A DNA stretch of 64,000 nt from Woeseiaceae bacterium (GTDB lineage Bacteria; Pseudomonadota; Gammaproteobacteria; Steroidobacterales; Woeseiaceae). How positions within the stretch are numbered: position 1 is the stretch's first letter; the number at the start of each line of letters is the position of its first letter. The position numbers and the translations under genes were made by a program. The notes beneath the pieces are model-generated. The model worked only from the letters and a program-made list of their open reading frames with translations, made no database searches and had not been told where the DNA came from. Location of the stretch: positions 1 through 64,000 of the forward strand of contig JANQLK010000049.1 of assembly GCA_028280615.1 (NCBI GenBank), given 5' to 3'. Shown here one piece after another: positions 46,930 to 55,862 of the stretch.

Positions 46930-47005
46930 TTGCCGGTAAGCGTATAAAAAACTTACAATTTTCGCTGGGCAAAAGACTTCACTTTTCAGCCCAGATCGGT
47001 ACAAT
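46930..47005 (+). promoter_or_regulatory. Tandem promoters of the rpsP operon
   Basis: Two candidates share the -10 TACAAT: TTGCCG (46930-46935) with TACAAT (46954-46959), spacer 18, and TTCACT (46978-46983) with TACAAT (47000-47005), spacer 16. Between them an inverted repeat CTGGGC-AAAAG / CTTTT-CA-GCCCAG (46965-46994) overlaps the second -35. It could be the terminator of ffh or an operator. Confidence 0.5.
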
Positions 47006-47075
47006 GCGCGATTGCCTCGGGGCAGCCCGAGACTAGGCGTGTCTGCCTGGCACAGAGTTTATTTACGGAATCGAG

Positions 47076-47336
47076 ATGGTAACCATTCGTCTTTCGCGCG
47101 CGGGCGCGAAAAAGCGTCCTTTCTATCACCTGGTCGTTACGGACAGCCGTAACCGCCGCGACGGGCGCTACATCGAGCGCGTCGGCTACTTCAACCCGGT
47201 GGGCAAGGATCATGAGGAGAACCTGCGCATCGACGTCGAGCGCGTCGACTACTGGATCAACCAGGGCGCGCAACCGTCGGAACGCGTTGCGAACCTCCTG
47301 AAGTCGCACAGGAAAGCGGCCGCCCAAGCCTCGTAA
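47076..47336 (+). CDS. rpsP: Ribosomal protein bS16
   Basis: bS16 is needed for early 30S assembly. The 86-residue sequence is typical: [39 protein letters not shown] and the [19 protein letters not shown] end. It opens the conserved rpsP-rimM-trmD-rplS operon, with rimM 7 bp downstream. Confidence 0.97.
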   Translation: MVTIRLSRAGAKKRPFYHLVVTDSRNRRDGRYIERVGYFNPVGKDHEENLRIDVERVDYWINQGAQPSERVANLLKSHRKAAAQAS

Positions 47337-47343
47337 GGCGAAG

Positions 47344-47844
47344 ATGGCGGAACCCGTCCTCATGGGGCGTGTGTCGGGCCACTTCGGCGTCAAGGGCTGG
47401 GTGAAGGTGTACTCGTACACCGAACCGCGCGAGGCACTGCTTTCCTACGGGAACTGGCTGATTCGCAGCGGCGATGCCTGGCAGTCACGGCGGGTGATCG
47501 ACGGCAAGCGGCATGGCAAGACGGTGATCGCGAAACTTGCAGGCATTTCGGACCGTGACCAGGCAGCGGCGATCATCGACTGCGACATCGGCATCCGGCG
47601 CGAAGAGCTGCCGGAGCCGGACGAAGGGCAGTACTACTTTGGCGATCTCGAAGGACTCGAGGTCCGGCATCTGGACGGCAGCGGCCTCGGCCGCGTCGTA
47701 TCCATCCTGGAAACCGGCGCGAATGACGTGCTGGTGGTCAGGGACGGAGATACCGAGCGGTTGATTCCGTTCGTGATCGATCGGGTGGTTCGCCGCGTGG
47801 ACCTGGAAGCAGGGATCATCCACGTGGACTGGGAATGGGACTGA
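47344..47844 (+). CDS. rimM: Ribosome maturation factor RimM
   Basis: RimM binds S19 and assists 30S head maturation. The 166-residue protein has the N-terminal RimM domain (MGRVSGHFGVKGWVKVYSYT) and the C-terminal PRC-barrel (YYFGDLEGLEVRHLDGSGLG, LIPFVIDRVVRRVDLE). It starts 7 bp after rpsP with GGCGAAG before the ATG, and trmD begins 4 bp after its stop. Confidence 0.95.
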   Translation: MAEPVLMGRVSGHFGVKGWVKVYSYTEPREALLSYGNWLIRSGDAWQSRRVIDGKRHGKTVIAKLAGISDRDQAAAIIDCDIGIRREELPEPDEGQYYFGDLEGLEVRHLDGSGLGRVVSILETGANDVLVVRDGDTERLIPFVIDRVVRRVDLEAGIIHVDWEWD

Positions 47845-47848
47845 CGGC

Positions 47849-48595
47849 ATGAAGTTCGGAGCCGTAACCCTGTTTCCGGAACGGGTGAACGACATAGCCG
47901 GGTACGGCGTCGTCGGAAGGGCGTTCGAACGCGGCATCGTAACGCTTACGTGCGAGAACCCGCGGGACTACGCAAGGGACGCGCATCGCACGGTCGATGA
48001 CCGGCCGTACGGCGGCGGCCCCGGCATGGTCATGAAGTACGAGCCGTTGGCGGCGGCGATTGACAGCATCAAGGCGGCGATGCCGGACCGGAGCCCGGTC
48101 GTGTATCTCTCGCCCCAGGGCGAGCTGTTCGACCAGGCGATGGCGCGCCGGTTCAGCGAGCTGCCGGGCGTAGTGCTCGTCGCCGGACGCTACGAAGGTG
48201 TCGATGAGCGTCTAATCGAGTCGCACGTCGACGAGGAAGTCTCGCTTGGCGACTTCGTGATGTCAGGCGGCGAGATTGCGGTCATGGCGGTCATCGACAC
48301 CGTGACTCGGCTGATCCCGGGCGTGCTCGGCGACGCCGAATCGGCAGAGCAGGATTCGTTCATGGACGGATTGCTCGACTGCCCGCACTACACGCGCCCG
48401 GAGGAGATTTCCGGGCGTAGAGTCCCGCCGGTGCTGCTGTCGGGAGACCATGCAGCGATCGGGCGGTGGCGTTACAAGCAGGCTCTCGGCCGCAGCTTTG
48501 TCAAGCGGCCGGAGCTGGTGGAAAAACTGAAACTTGATGGCGAGCAGCGGCTGCTGCTCGAAGAATACTTACGAGAATCTGGTAGACGATCATGA
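47849..48595 (+). CDS. trmD: tRNA (guanine-N1-)-methyltransferase
   Basis: TrmD makes m1G37 in tRNAs that read CNN codons and so prevents +1 frameshifting. The 248 residues have SPOUT-knot motifs: [60 protein letters not shown] and [18 protein letters not shown], plus [11 protein letters not shown]. The stop overlaps the rplS start by 4 bp (ATGA), so translation is coupled. Confidence 0.97.
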   Translation: MKFGAVTLFPERVNDIAGYGVVGRAFERGIVTLTCENPRDYARDAHRTVDDRPYGGGPGMVMKYEPLAAAIDSIKAAMPDRSPVVYLSPQGELFDQAMARRFSELPGVVLVAGRYEGVDERLIESHVDEEVSLGDFVMSGGEIAVMAVIDTVTRLIPGVLGDAESAEQDSFMDGLLDCPHYTRPEEISGRRVPPVLLSGDHAAIGRWRYKQALGRSFVKRPELVEKLKLDGEQRLLLEEYLRESGRRS

Positions 48596-48936
48596 GCAAA
48601 ATTATCGAAGCGCTTGAGCAGGAACAGATGGACAAGGAAATCCCCGAGTTCTCCCCCGGAGACACGGTGATTGTTCAGGTCAAAGTCAAGGAAGGCTCGC
48701 GGGAACGCCTGCAGGCATTCGAGGGCGTCGTTATCGCGAAGCGCAACCGCGGTCTGAACTCTTCGTTCACCGTTCGCAAGATTTCGCACGGCGAGGGTGT
48801 GGAGCGTGTTTTCCAGACCTACAGCCCGACCGTCGATTCGATCAAGGTGAAGCGCCGGGGCGACGTGCGTCGCGCGAAGCTCTACTACCTTCGCGGTCGT
48901 ACGGGCAAGGCAGCAAGAATCAAGGAAAAAATCTAG
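48592..48936 (+). CDS. rplS: Ribosomal protein bL19
   Basis: bL19 lies at the 30S-50S interface. The 114-residue sequence is typical ([66 protein letters not shown]). It ends the rpsP operon. A run of six T at about 48954 follows the stop, but I do not see a strong stem before it, so termination here is uncertain. Confidence 0.97.
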   Translation: MSKIIEALEQEQMDKEIPEFSPGDTVIVQVKVKEGSRERLQAFEGVVIAKRNRGLNSSFTVRKISHGEGVERVFQTYSPTVDSIKVKRRGDVRRAKLYYLRGRTGKAARIKEKI

Positions 48937-49071
48937 CGCGAGCATATCGGGCACTTTTTTCCAAACGGACAATGTCTCGTTGGCTACCTGAAACGAGCGC
49001 TGGTCCACATCAACGGTCTTTCTCGGGGAATACCCTGAAACCTTTTCGGCACTGACCGGGTCTGCTGAGAC

Positions 49072-49944
49072 ATGATTTTCGCGAACAATCGCCCGATTCG
49101 ACGTGCGGTGATCCTGCTTGTGTGGGTGCCGCTCGTGTCCGGTTGCGCCGCGCTCGTCTCCGGCGCCGCGAGCGGGTTCGCGGAAAACCTGTCGCTCGCC
49201 GTGCTGAATCAGGACGACCCCGAGACCGCGAAGGCAGCACTGCCGTCCTACATGGTTCTCATCGACAGCCTCATCGAGGGCAACCCGGACGACGCTGACA
49301 TGCTCACGGCGGGCGCGGAGATGTACGCGTCCTACGGCGCCGTCTTCGCGGACGACAACGAACGCGCGCGCCGGTTGACGGCGAAGGCACGACGTTATGC
49401 GCTCACGGCGATGTGTGACCGGTATGCCGGTGCCTGTGGCTGGCGTTCGATGAACCACGACGAATTCGTGACTAGCCTGGACGGTGTCCGCGAACGTGAT
49501 GCCGACTACCTTTATACCTACGGTTTCGCAACGCTGGCCTATATGCGGGCGCACAGCGCCGAAACCGATACGCTTGCTGAACTGCCTCAGGCGGAGGCGC
49601 TGTTCGAACACTACCTTGCAATCGCCGGCGACGACGTCAGCCCGAGTACCCACGTTTACATGGGTATCCTGAAAACGCTGTTGCCGCCCGCACTTGGTGG
49701 AAAGCCCGACGAAGCCCGGGCACATTTCGAGACAGCGATCGAGATGAGCGACGGCAAGGACTTGAGCGCCAAGGTCGAGTATGCGCGCGGCTACGCGAAG
49801 CTTCTGTACGAGCGCGAACTCCATGACCGGCTGCTCAACGAGGTGCTCGCAGCGAGTCCGCATTCGAACGGCCTGACATTGACGAACGTCATTGCGCAGC
49901 GCGACGCTCGCGTGCTGCTCGACGAAGCGAATGACTACTTTTGA
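49072..49944 (+). CDS. TatT: TRAP transporter T-component lipoprotein
   Basis: The 290-residue precursor has a lipoprotein signal (LLVWVPLVSGCAAL, Cys at about 25) and a helical TPR-like body with TLTNVIAQRDARVLLDEAND at the end, the pattern of TRAP transporter T-components (TatT, as in Treponema Tp0956). TatT proteins form periplasmic trimers that dock TatP/DctP-type binding proteins and may guide hydrophobic ligands. The gene order TatT-DctP-DctQ-DctM here is exactly the TRAP-T layout, which strongly supports the call. Confidence 0.88.
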   Translation: MIFANNRPIRRAVILLVWVPLVSGCAALVSGAASGFAENLSLAVLNQDDPETAKAALPSYMVLIDSLIEGNPDDADMLTAGAEMYASYGAVFADDNERARRLTAKARRYALTAMCDRYAGACGWRSMNHDEFVTSLDGVRERDADYLYTYGFATLAYMRAHSAETDTLAELPQAEALFEHYLAIAGDDVSPSTHVYMGILKTLLPPALGGKPDEARAHFETAIEMSDGKDLSAKVEYARGYAKLLYERELHDRLLNEVLAASPHSNGLTLTNVIAQRDARVLLDEANDYF

Positions 49945-50020
49945 TGGGCGCCGATGGTCCCGAACCATCGACGCCATTGCTATGGACTAGCGGGCTTGGG
50001 CAAAGCCAATGGAATCGACG

Positions 50021-51064
50021 ATGAAAAAACTCTTGTTTTTGCTGGCGATCGCGGGGTTTGGCGTTAACGCGAACGCCGCTACGCTGAAGATTGCGACGGT
50101 CACGCCGGAAGGCTCGCAGTGGATGCAGGACATGCGCGCGAGCGCGGCCGAGATCAAGGAGCGGACCAATGGACGCGTCCAGATCAAGTACTACGGCGGC
50201 GGCGTCATGGGCAACGATACGAAAGTGCTTGGCCGAATCCGCATCGGCGCGCTGCAGGGCGGCGCGTTCACGCCATCGGCGCTGACCAACCAGTATCCGA
50301 ATCTGAACCTCTACGGATTGCCGCTCGTATTCGAGACCGAGGAGGAGGCCGCGTATGTTCGGGAGCGCATGGACGAACAGCTTCGTGCGGGTCTCGAGGA
50401 CGCCGGCTTCGTGAGTTTCGGCTTTGCGGCGGGCGGTTTCGCGGTTGTGCTCTCGAATACGCCCGTTGCATCGCTGGAGGATCTCAAGGGCAAGCGCGTG
50501 TGGGTGCCCGAGGGTGACCGGATCAGCTACGCGTCGATGGAGGCGCTCGATCTGTCGCCCGTCACGTTGCCGCTGACGGACGTGCTGACCGGGCTGCAAA
50601 CCGGCCTCATCGACATCGTCGCGATATCGCCGATCGGCGCGCTCGTGCTGCAGTGGCATACCAAGGTCAAGTACATGACCGAACTGCCGCTTGCGTACAC
50701 GCTGGGCTTCATGGCGATCGACCAAAAGGCCTTTTCAAGGCTTACGAGTAACGATCAGAAGATCGTTCGCGAGGTCATGACCCGCACCTATAAGAACTTC
50801 GACCGCCAGAACCTCGTGGACAATCGCGATGCGCGCGAGACGCTGCTGAAGCAGAAGATCGAACTCGTCGAATTCGATCAGGAGGAAATCGAGGACATTC
50901 GCGAGATCGTCGCGAAGTCGAACCGCGAGCTCGGCGAGGATGGGCGATTCTCGCTGGCGCTGTACGAACAGATGCTCGACTACGTCAGCGAATACCGGCA
51001 GAGCCAGGCCAGGGCCAACGGTGACCCGGCGGACCAGCCCGTTGCCGACGCCGGCGACAATTGA
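50021..51064 (+). CDS. DctP-family TRAP substrate-binding protein (TatP-like)
   Basis: The 347-residue precursor has a signal peptide (MKKLLFLLAIAGFGVNANA) and the DctP-family pattern: LKIATVTPEGSQWMQDMRAS, GRVQIKYYGGGVMGNDTKVL, LKGKRVWVPEG and DVLTGLQTGLIDIVAISPIG. Because a TatT gene precedes it, the ligand may be a hydrophobic acid rather than a C4-dicarboxylate, but the specificity is unknown. ATG 50021 has GGAA 6 nt upstream; an ATG four codons earlier (50009) is also possible. dctQ follows after 16 bp. Confidence 0.9.
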   Translation: MKKLLFLLAIAGFGVNANAATLKIATVTPEGSQWMQDMRASAAEIKERTNGRVQIKYYGGGVMGNDTKVLGRIRIGALQGGAFTPSALTNQYPNLNLYGLPLVFETEEEAAYVRERMDEQLRAGLEDAGFVSFGFAAGGFAVVLSNTPVASLEDLKGKRVWVPEGDRISYASMEALDLSPVTLPLTDVLTGLQTGLIDIVAISPIGALVLQWHTKVKYMTELPLAYTLGFMAIDQKAFSRLTSNDQKIVREVMTRTYKNFDRQNLVDNRDARETLLKQKIELVEFDQEEIEDIREIVAKSNRELGEDGRFSLALYEQMLDYVSEYRQSQARANGDPADQPVADAGDN

Positions 51065-51080
51065 GCGGGCATAGCGCAGT

Positions 51081-51590
51081 TTGAGTTCGTTCCTGTCTCG
51101 GCTGGACAGCGCGGGACGGCTCGCGGAAAACGCCGCGCTCGTTGTCCTGCTGTCCTGCATCATGCTGCTGGCCGTAGGCCAGATCGTGATGCGCGAGCTG
51201 TTCGAGACGGGGCTCGTCTGGGCCGACGAGGCCTTGAAGCTCATGGTCCTGTGGCTCGCAATGGTGGGCTCGGTCGCGGCGGCGCGGGACAATCGCCACA
51301 TCAGAATCGATGCGCTGTCGCAGGTTTTGCCCGACATCGCGGTGCGCGTGGTTCGGATCGTCGTCGACCTGTTCGCCGCGGTCGTCTGCGCCGTGATCGC
51401 GTGGCAGGCCTATCGCTACCTGCAACTCGAAGTCGAATTCGAAGACACGGTGTTGATCGACGTTCCAGCCTGGCTCGCGCACGTGATCGTGCCGCTGTCG
51501 TTCGCGCTCGTGGCCTACCGGTTCGTCGTACTGGCCGCGGCAGGTCTGTACGCGCTGGCCAGCGGCGCCGATCCTGAGAGCGACAAGTGA
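51081..51590 (+). CDS. TRAP transporter small membrane subunit (DctQ)
   Basis: The 169-residue protein has four membrane helices, with the DctQ pattern EALKLMVLWLAMVGSVAAAR followed by RHIRIDALSQVLPD after the second helix. It starts with TTG 16 bp after dctP and overlaps dctM by 4 bp (GTGA). Together with DctM it forms the sodium-driven permease of the TRAP system. Confidence 0.9.
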   Translation: MSSFLSRLDSAGRLAENAALVVLLSCIMLLAVGQIVMRELFETGLVWADEALKLMVLWLAMVGSVAAARDNRHIRIDALSQVLPDIAVRVVRIVVDLFAAVVCAVIAWQAYRYLQLEVEFEDTVLIDVPAWLAHVIVPLSFALVAYRFVVLAAAGLYALASGADPESDK

Positions 51591-52849
51591 TCATCGTCAG
51601 CATCCTGCTGGTGCTGCTCGCCGTTCTGGGCGCGCCGCTGTTCGCCATCATTGCGACCAGCGCGATGCTCGGCTTCAGGCGCGAAGAGACCGACCTCATG
51701 AACATGGCGCTCGAGGTGCTGAGCATTGCGGACCTGCCGTTCCTTGCCGCGATTCCGCTGTTCACGTTTGCCGGATACCTGTTGAGCGAGAGCAACGCGC
51801 CGTCCAGGCTCGTGCGCATGACCAGCGCGCTGCTCGGCTGGATGCCGGGCGGACTGGCCATCGTCTGCCTGTCCGCATGCGCGTTCTTCACGGCGTTTAC
51901 GGGTGCCTCGGGCGTGACGATCATCGCCCTCGGCGCGATCCTGTACCCGGCGCTCAAGCAGGATGGCTACGGCGACAAGTTCAACCTCGGGCTCGTGACG
52001 TCGTCGGGCAGCCTGGGCCTGTTGTTCGCGCCGTCGCTGCCGCTAATTCTGTACGGCGTGGTCGCCGAGGTCTCGATCGATGATTTGTTTCTCGCCGGAA
52101 TCCTGCCCGGCCTGCTGATGCTGGTCATGCTGTCGGGCTGGAGCCTGTGGGTCAACCGGGTCAATCGCAGGCCCCTGAGTTCGTTTTCATGGCGGGAACT
52201 CGGCGGCGCGCTGCGCGAGGCGATCTGGGAACTGCCGCTGCCGATCGTCGTACTCGGCGGAATCTACTCGGGGTTCTTCGCGGTGTCGGAGGCGGCGGCC
52301 GTTACGGCGCTGTACGTGCTGATCGTCGAGGTCTTCATCCTGCGCGAAATCCCACTCAAGAAGCTGCCGGACATCATGCGCGACTCGATGGTGCTCGTAG
52401 GAGCGATCCTCGTCATCCTCGGCGTGTCGCTGGCGTCGACCACCTATATGATCGGCGCCGGCGTTCCGCAGATGCTGTTCGAGTTCGTCGCCGGACTCGT
52501 CAGCAGCCAGGTGACGTTTCTCATACTTCTGCTCGTCTTCCTGCTGATCCTCGGCGCGATTCTCGACATCTTCTCGGCCATCGTCCTGGTGGTCCCGTTG
52601 ATACTGCCGATTGCGGCGGGTTACGACGTGCACCCCGTGCACCTCGGCATCGTATTTCTCGCCGCCATGCAGCTCGGCTATCTCACGCCGCCCGTCGGGC
52701 TCAACCTGTTCATCGCGAGTTATCGCTTCGACAAGCCGATCATGCACGTCTACTCGGCCACCTTTCCGTTCCTGATTATCCTGATGATTTCGGTCATACT
52801 GATCACTTTCTGGCCCGACCTGTCGCTGCTGCTGTTGCCGGGGCAGTAG
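51587..52849 (+). CDS. TRAP transporter large membrane subunit (DctM)
   Basis: The 420-residue protein has about a dozen membrane helices and the DctM features AFFTAFTGASGVTIIALGAI, GLVTSSGSLGLLFAPSLPLI and LGYLTPPVGLNLFIASYRF. DctM carries the sodium and substrate sites of TRAP transporters. The GTG start overlaps the dctQ stop. A PQQ-type dehydrogenase gene follows 17 bp later, which suggests that uptake is linked to periplasmic oxidation. Confidence 0.93.
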   Translation: MIIVSILLVLLAVLGAPLFAIIATSAMLGFRREETDLMNMALEVLSIADLPFLAAIPLFTFAGYLLSESNAPSRLVRMTSALLGWMPGGLAIVCLSACAFFTAFTGASGVTIIALGAILYPALKQDGYGDKFNLGLVTSSGSLGLLFAPSLPLILYGVVAEVSIDDLFLAGILPGLLMLVMLSGWSLWVNRVNRRPLSSFSWRELGGALREAIWELPLPIVVLGGIYSGFFAVSEAAAVTALYVLIVEVFILREIPLKKLPDIMRDSMVLVGAILVILGVSLASTTYMIGAGVPQMLFEFVAGLVSSQVTFLILLLVFLLILGAILDIFSAIVLVVPLILPIAAGYDVHPVHLGIVFLAAMQLGYLTPPVGLNLFIASYRFDKPIMHVYSATFPFLIILMISVILITFWPDLSLLLLPGQ

Positions 52850-52866
52850 CGGGGCGCAATGCGATC

Positions 52867-53967
52867 ATGATTACTTTCGAGACCGCTTCCAGGCAAGTCG
52901 TCAATATCCCAGCCCTGCTGGCGTTCTGCGGCACGGCCGCCGCGGACATGGATCTCGATCGAATCGAGTTGCCGCCGGGTTTTTCGATCGAGGTCTACGC
53001 CGCCGTGCCCGACGCGCGATCGCTCGCCGCGGGCGACGACGGCGTCGTATACGTCGGCAATCGCAGGGGCCGCTCCGTGTACGCTATCGTGCCGGACGGG
53101 GACGAGCCGAAGGTCGTCGAACTCGCCGACCGGCTGTCGACGCCCAACGGGGTCGCGTACTTCGAAGGCGATCTGTACGTCGCCGAAATCGAGCGCGTTT
53201 TGAGATTCACCGGTATCGGCAGTCGGCTCGACAGCCCGCCCGAGCCCGAGGTGTTGCCGATCGGGCTGCCCGACAAGCGACACCATGGCTGGCGGTACAT
53301 CGACTTCGGACCCGATGGCAAGCTGTACGTCAGTATCGGCGCGCCCTGCAACGTATGCGATGAGGACGGATTCGGCGTCATCGAGCGTATGAACGTGGAC
53401 GGTAGCGGGCGCGAGACCGTCGCCCGTGGCGTTCGCAATTCAGTCGGCTTTAGCTGGCATCCCGCAACGGGCGAACTCTGGTTCACGGACAATGGCCGCG
53501 ACATGCTGGGCGATGACATACCGCCGTGCGAGCTGAACCGAGTCAGCGAGCCCGGCCAGCATTTCGGCTTTCCCTACTGCCATGGCGGCGACATCGAGGA
53601 TCCGAAGTTCGGCCGTGGTCGCGGCTGCTCGAGCTACGAGGCACCGGTACGCCGCCTCGGGCCCCACGTAGCGCCGTTGGGCCTCGAGTTCTACACGGGC
53701 AACGCCTTCCCGGCGCGCTATCGCGGGCAGGTATTCATTGCCGAGCACGGCAGCTGGAACCGATCGAGTAAAATTGGCTACCGGGTCACGATGGTGTCCC
53801 TGGACGGCGGACGTGCCACCCGCTACGAGACCTTCGCGGAAGGCTGGCTCGACGGCGAAAAGACGCTCGGCCGGCCCGTCGACCTGCTGGTCATGCAGGA
53901 TGGTTCGATGCTAGTGAGCGACGACCATAACGGACTGGTCTACCGCATTTATTACGGATCGCCGTAG
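52867..53967 (+). CDS. Sorbosone-dehydrogenase-like PQQ enzyme
   Basis: The 366-residue protein is a beta-propeller of the sugar/L-sorbosone dehydrogenase family: LPPGFSIEVYAAVPDARSLA at the start, then RRGRSVYA, TPNGVAYFEGDLYVAEIERV, FGPDGKLYVSIGAPCNVC, GELWFTDNGRDMLGDDIPP, FGFPYCHGG and PLGLEFYTGNAFPARYRGQV. Such enzymes oxidise aldoses or related aldehydes in the periplasm with PQQ. The N terminus has only a weak signal-peptide-like stretch (VNIPALLAFCGTAAAD). ATG 52867 is chosen; the frame is open further upstream inside dctM without support. It is probably cotranscribed with the TRAP genes. Confidence 0.85.
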   Translation: MITFETASRQVVNIPALLAFCGTAAADMDLDRIELPPGFSIEVYAAVPDARSLAAGDDGVVYVGNRRGRSVYAIVPDGDEPKVVELADRLSTPNGVAYFEGDLYVAEIERVLRFTGIGSRLDSPPEPEVLPIGLPDKRHHGWRYIDFGPDGKLYVSIGAPCNVCDEDGFGVIERMNVDGSGRETVARGVRNSVGFSWHPATGELWFTDNGRDMLGDDIPPCELNRVSEPGQHFGFPYCHGGDIEDPKFGRGRGCSSYEAPVRRLGPHVAPLGLEFYTGNAFPARYRGQVFIAEHGSWNRSSKIGYRVTMVSLDGGRATRYETFAEGWLDGEKTLGRPVDLLVMQDGSMLVSDDHNGLVYRIYYGSP

Positions 53968-54005
53968 TGCGAGCTGTAGCAAGGAATCCTGACAAGGACT
54001 CAGCC

Positions 54006-55859
54006 ATGAAAAAACACAACCCGCTGATTCGACTGTTGCGAGGGCTTTGGTCCGCCGCCGACGGTTTTCGCAAGATCCTGCATCTCGTGCTGCTCTTGCT
54101 CGTGTTCTCCGTATTTGTCAGCGCCCTGTCCGGCGGAGATCCGTCCCTTCCCGATGTCGCCGCGCTGCATATCCAACCCGCCGGTCAGCTGGTCGAGGAG
54201 TATGAGGGCGACCCGTTCGACCGCGCCATCCAGGAGTTGCTCGACGAGGCCCCGCCGCAAACGGTGGTGCAGGACCTCGTCGACGCGCTGGCTTATGCCA
54301 AGACGGACGATCGCATACGGGCCGTGCATCTCGAACTCAGCACATTCGGCGGCGGCGGCTTGAGCAAGCTCGAGCGTATCGCCGCGGCCATGCTCGACTA
54401 TCGTGACTCCGGCAAGCTGCTCATCGCGAGCGCGGATTTCTACTCGCAGGCCGGGTACTACCTGGCCGCGCATGCCGACGAGACTTACCTGCACCCCGAG
54501 GGCGTCGTGTTTCTCAACGGCTTCGGCAGCTACCGGAGCTACTTCAAGGACGCCATCGACAAGCTCCGGATCGACTGGAACGTGTTCCGTGTCGGCACGC
54601 ACAAGACCTTCGTCGAGCCGTTTACGCGCATGGACATGTCGGACGAGGCGCGCGAGTCCGTCGGCAGCATTACTACGCAGCTCTGGGACATGTATCGCTC
54701 CGGCATCGTGGCGGCGCGTGAGCTCGAGCACGGCGACGTGCAGGCCTTCGCGGATGGGCTGGTCGGTATCCTCGAGGAGACCGATGGCGACCTGGCGCTG
54801 GCAGCCCTCGAGCAGGGGCTCGTCGATGAGCTGCTGACGCGGCGGGAAATCCGCGCCCGCCTGATCGAGATCGTCGGCGAGGACCCCGACCGCGAGGATG
54901 CGCCGAACAGCGTGGGCGTCGACAACTATCTCGCGATTGCCGATCTTCTGAACGGCGCCGACACGCGCGCCGACAACGTGGCTATCATCGTCGCGTCCGG
55001 AGAGATCATGGCAGGGTCGCAGTCGCCGGGCACGATCGGCGCGGATTCGACCAGCGAGCTCCTGCGACGTGCGCGCAATGACGACTCGGTGCGTGCCGTC
55101 GTGCTGCGCGTCGACAGCCCGGGGGGCTCGGCATTCGCAGCCGACGTCATTGCGAACGAGATCATCGCCCTGCAGGCCGCCGGCAAACCGGTCGTGGCGT
55201 CGATGGGCAGCGTTGCCGCGTCGGGCGGCTACTGGATATCCGCCGGCGCGGACCGGATCTTCGCGTCGCCGTCGACGATCACGGGTTCGATTGGGATTTT
55301 CGGCATGTTCCCGACCTTCCAACGTTCCATCGACGCGCTGGGGATTGCCGTGGACGGCGTCGGGTCGACGATCTGGACGGGCGAGTTTCGCGCCGACCGC
55401 GAGATGTCGGACGAGGCCAGGACGTTGTTCCAGATCGTCATCGAGGAAGGCTACGACGACTTCCTGACGCGCGTGGCGGATAACCGCGACATGGACAAGG
55501 CCGAGGTCGACGCCGTCGCGCAGGGACGCGTGTGGACCGGCATGGACGCCCTGGACCGCGGTCTCGTGGATGCCCTGGGCGGGCTCGACGACGCCGTGAC
55601 TGCCGCCGCCGAGCTCGCGGGACTGTCGCCCGGGAGTTACGGCCGCAAGACGATACAGCCAACGTTGACGCCCACCGAACAGCTCGTCGTCGACCTTTTT
55701 GCCACGTCCCGGCAACTGGGCTTCGAGCCGGTCAACCCGCTGAAGCGCGATACCGCGCTGAACCGGGTCGCGGAGCGGCTGGAATCGGTCGTCCTGCCGC
55801 TCTCGCGCTTTAACGACCCGAAGGGTGTCTACGCGCACTGCTTCTGCAGATTCAGGTAG
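54006..55859 (+). CDS. sppA: Signal peptide peptidase SppA, 67-kDa type
   Basis: SppA degrades cleaved signal peptides at the periplasmic side of the inner membrane. The 617-residue protein has one N-terminal membrane anchor (ILHLVLLLLVFSVFVSAL) and two ClpP-like domains. The catalytic lysine is Lys200 (VFRVGTHKTFVEPF) and the serine is Ser406 (GSVAASGGYWIS), matching E. coli Lys209/Ser409. Other motifs are VLRVDSPGGSAFAADVI and SPSTITGSIGIFGMFP. ATG 54006 has AAGGA 7 nt upstream. It is convergent with tdh, with 3 bp between the stops. Confidence 0.95.
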   Translation: MKKHNPLIRLLRGLWSAADGFRKILHLVLLLLVFSVFVSALSGGDPSLPDVAALHIQPAGQLVEEYEGDPFDRAIQELLDEAPPQTVVQDLVDALAYAKTDDRIRAVHLELSTFGGGGLSKLERIAAAMLDYRDSGKLLIASADFYSQAGYYLAAHADETYLHPEGVVFLNGFGSYRSYFKDAIDKLRIDWNVFRVGTHKTFVEPFTRMDMSDEARESVGSITTQLWDMYRSGIVAARELEHGDVQAFADGLVGILEETDGDLALAALEQGLVDELLTRREIRARLIEIVGEDPDREDAPNSVGVDNYLAIADLLNGADTRADNVAIIVASGEIMAGSQSPGTIGADSTSELLRRARNDDSVRAVVLRVDSPGGSAFAADVIANEIIALQAAGKPVVASMGSVAASGGYWISAGADRIFASPSTITGSIGIFGMFPTFQRSIDALGIAVDGVGSTIWTGEFRADREMSDEARTLFQIVIEEGYDDFLTRVADNRDMDKAEVDAVAQGRVWTGMDALDRGLVDALGGLDDAVTAAAELAGLSPGSYGRKTIQPTLTPTEQLVVDLFATSRQLGFEPVNPLKRDTALNRVAERLESVVLPLSRFNDPKGVYAHCFCRFR

Positions 55860-55862
55860 ATT

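Noticed and set aside
52147..52866. 606-codon version of the sorbosone-dehydrogenase-like gene starting inside dctM
   Set aside because: The first 240 codons overlap dctM in another frame, are Arg-rich and have no similarity to the family; ATG 52867 precedes the homologous part.
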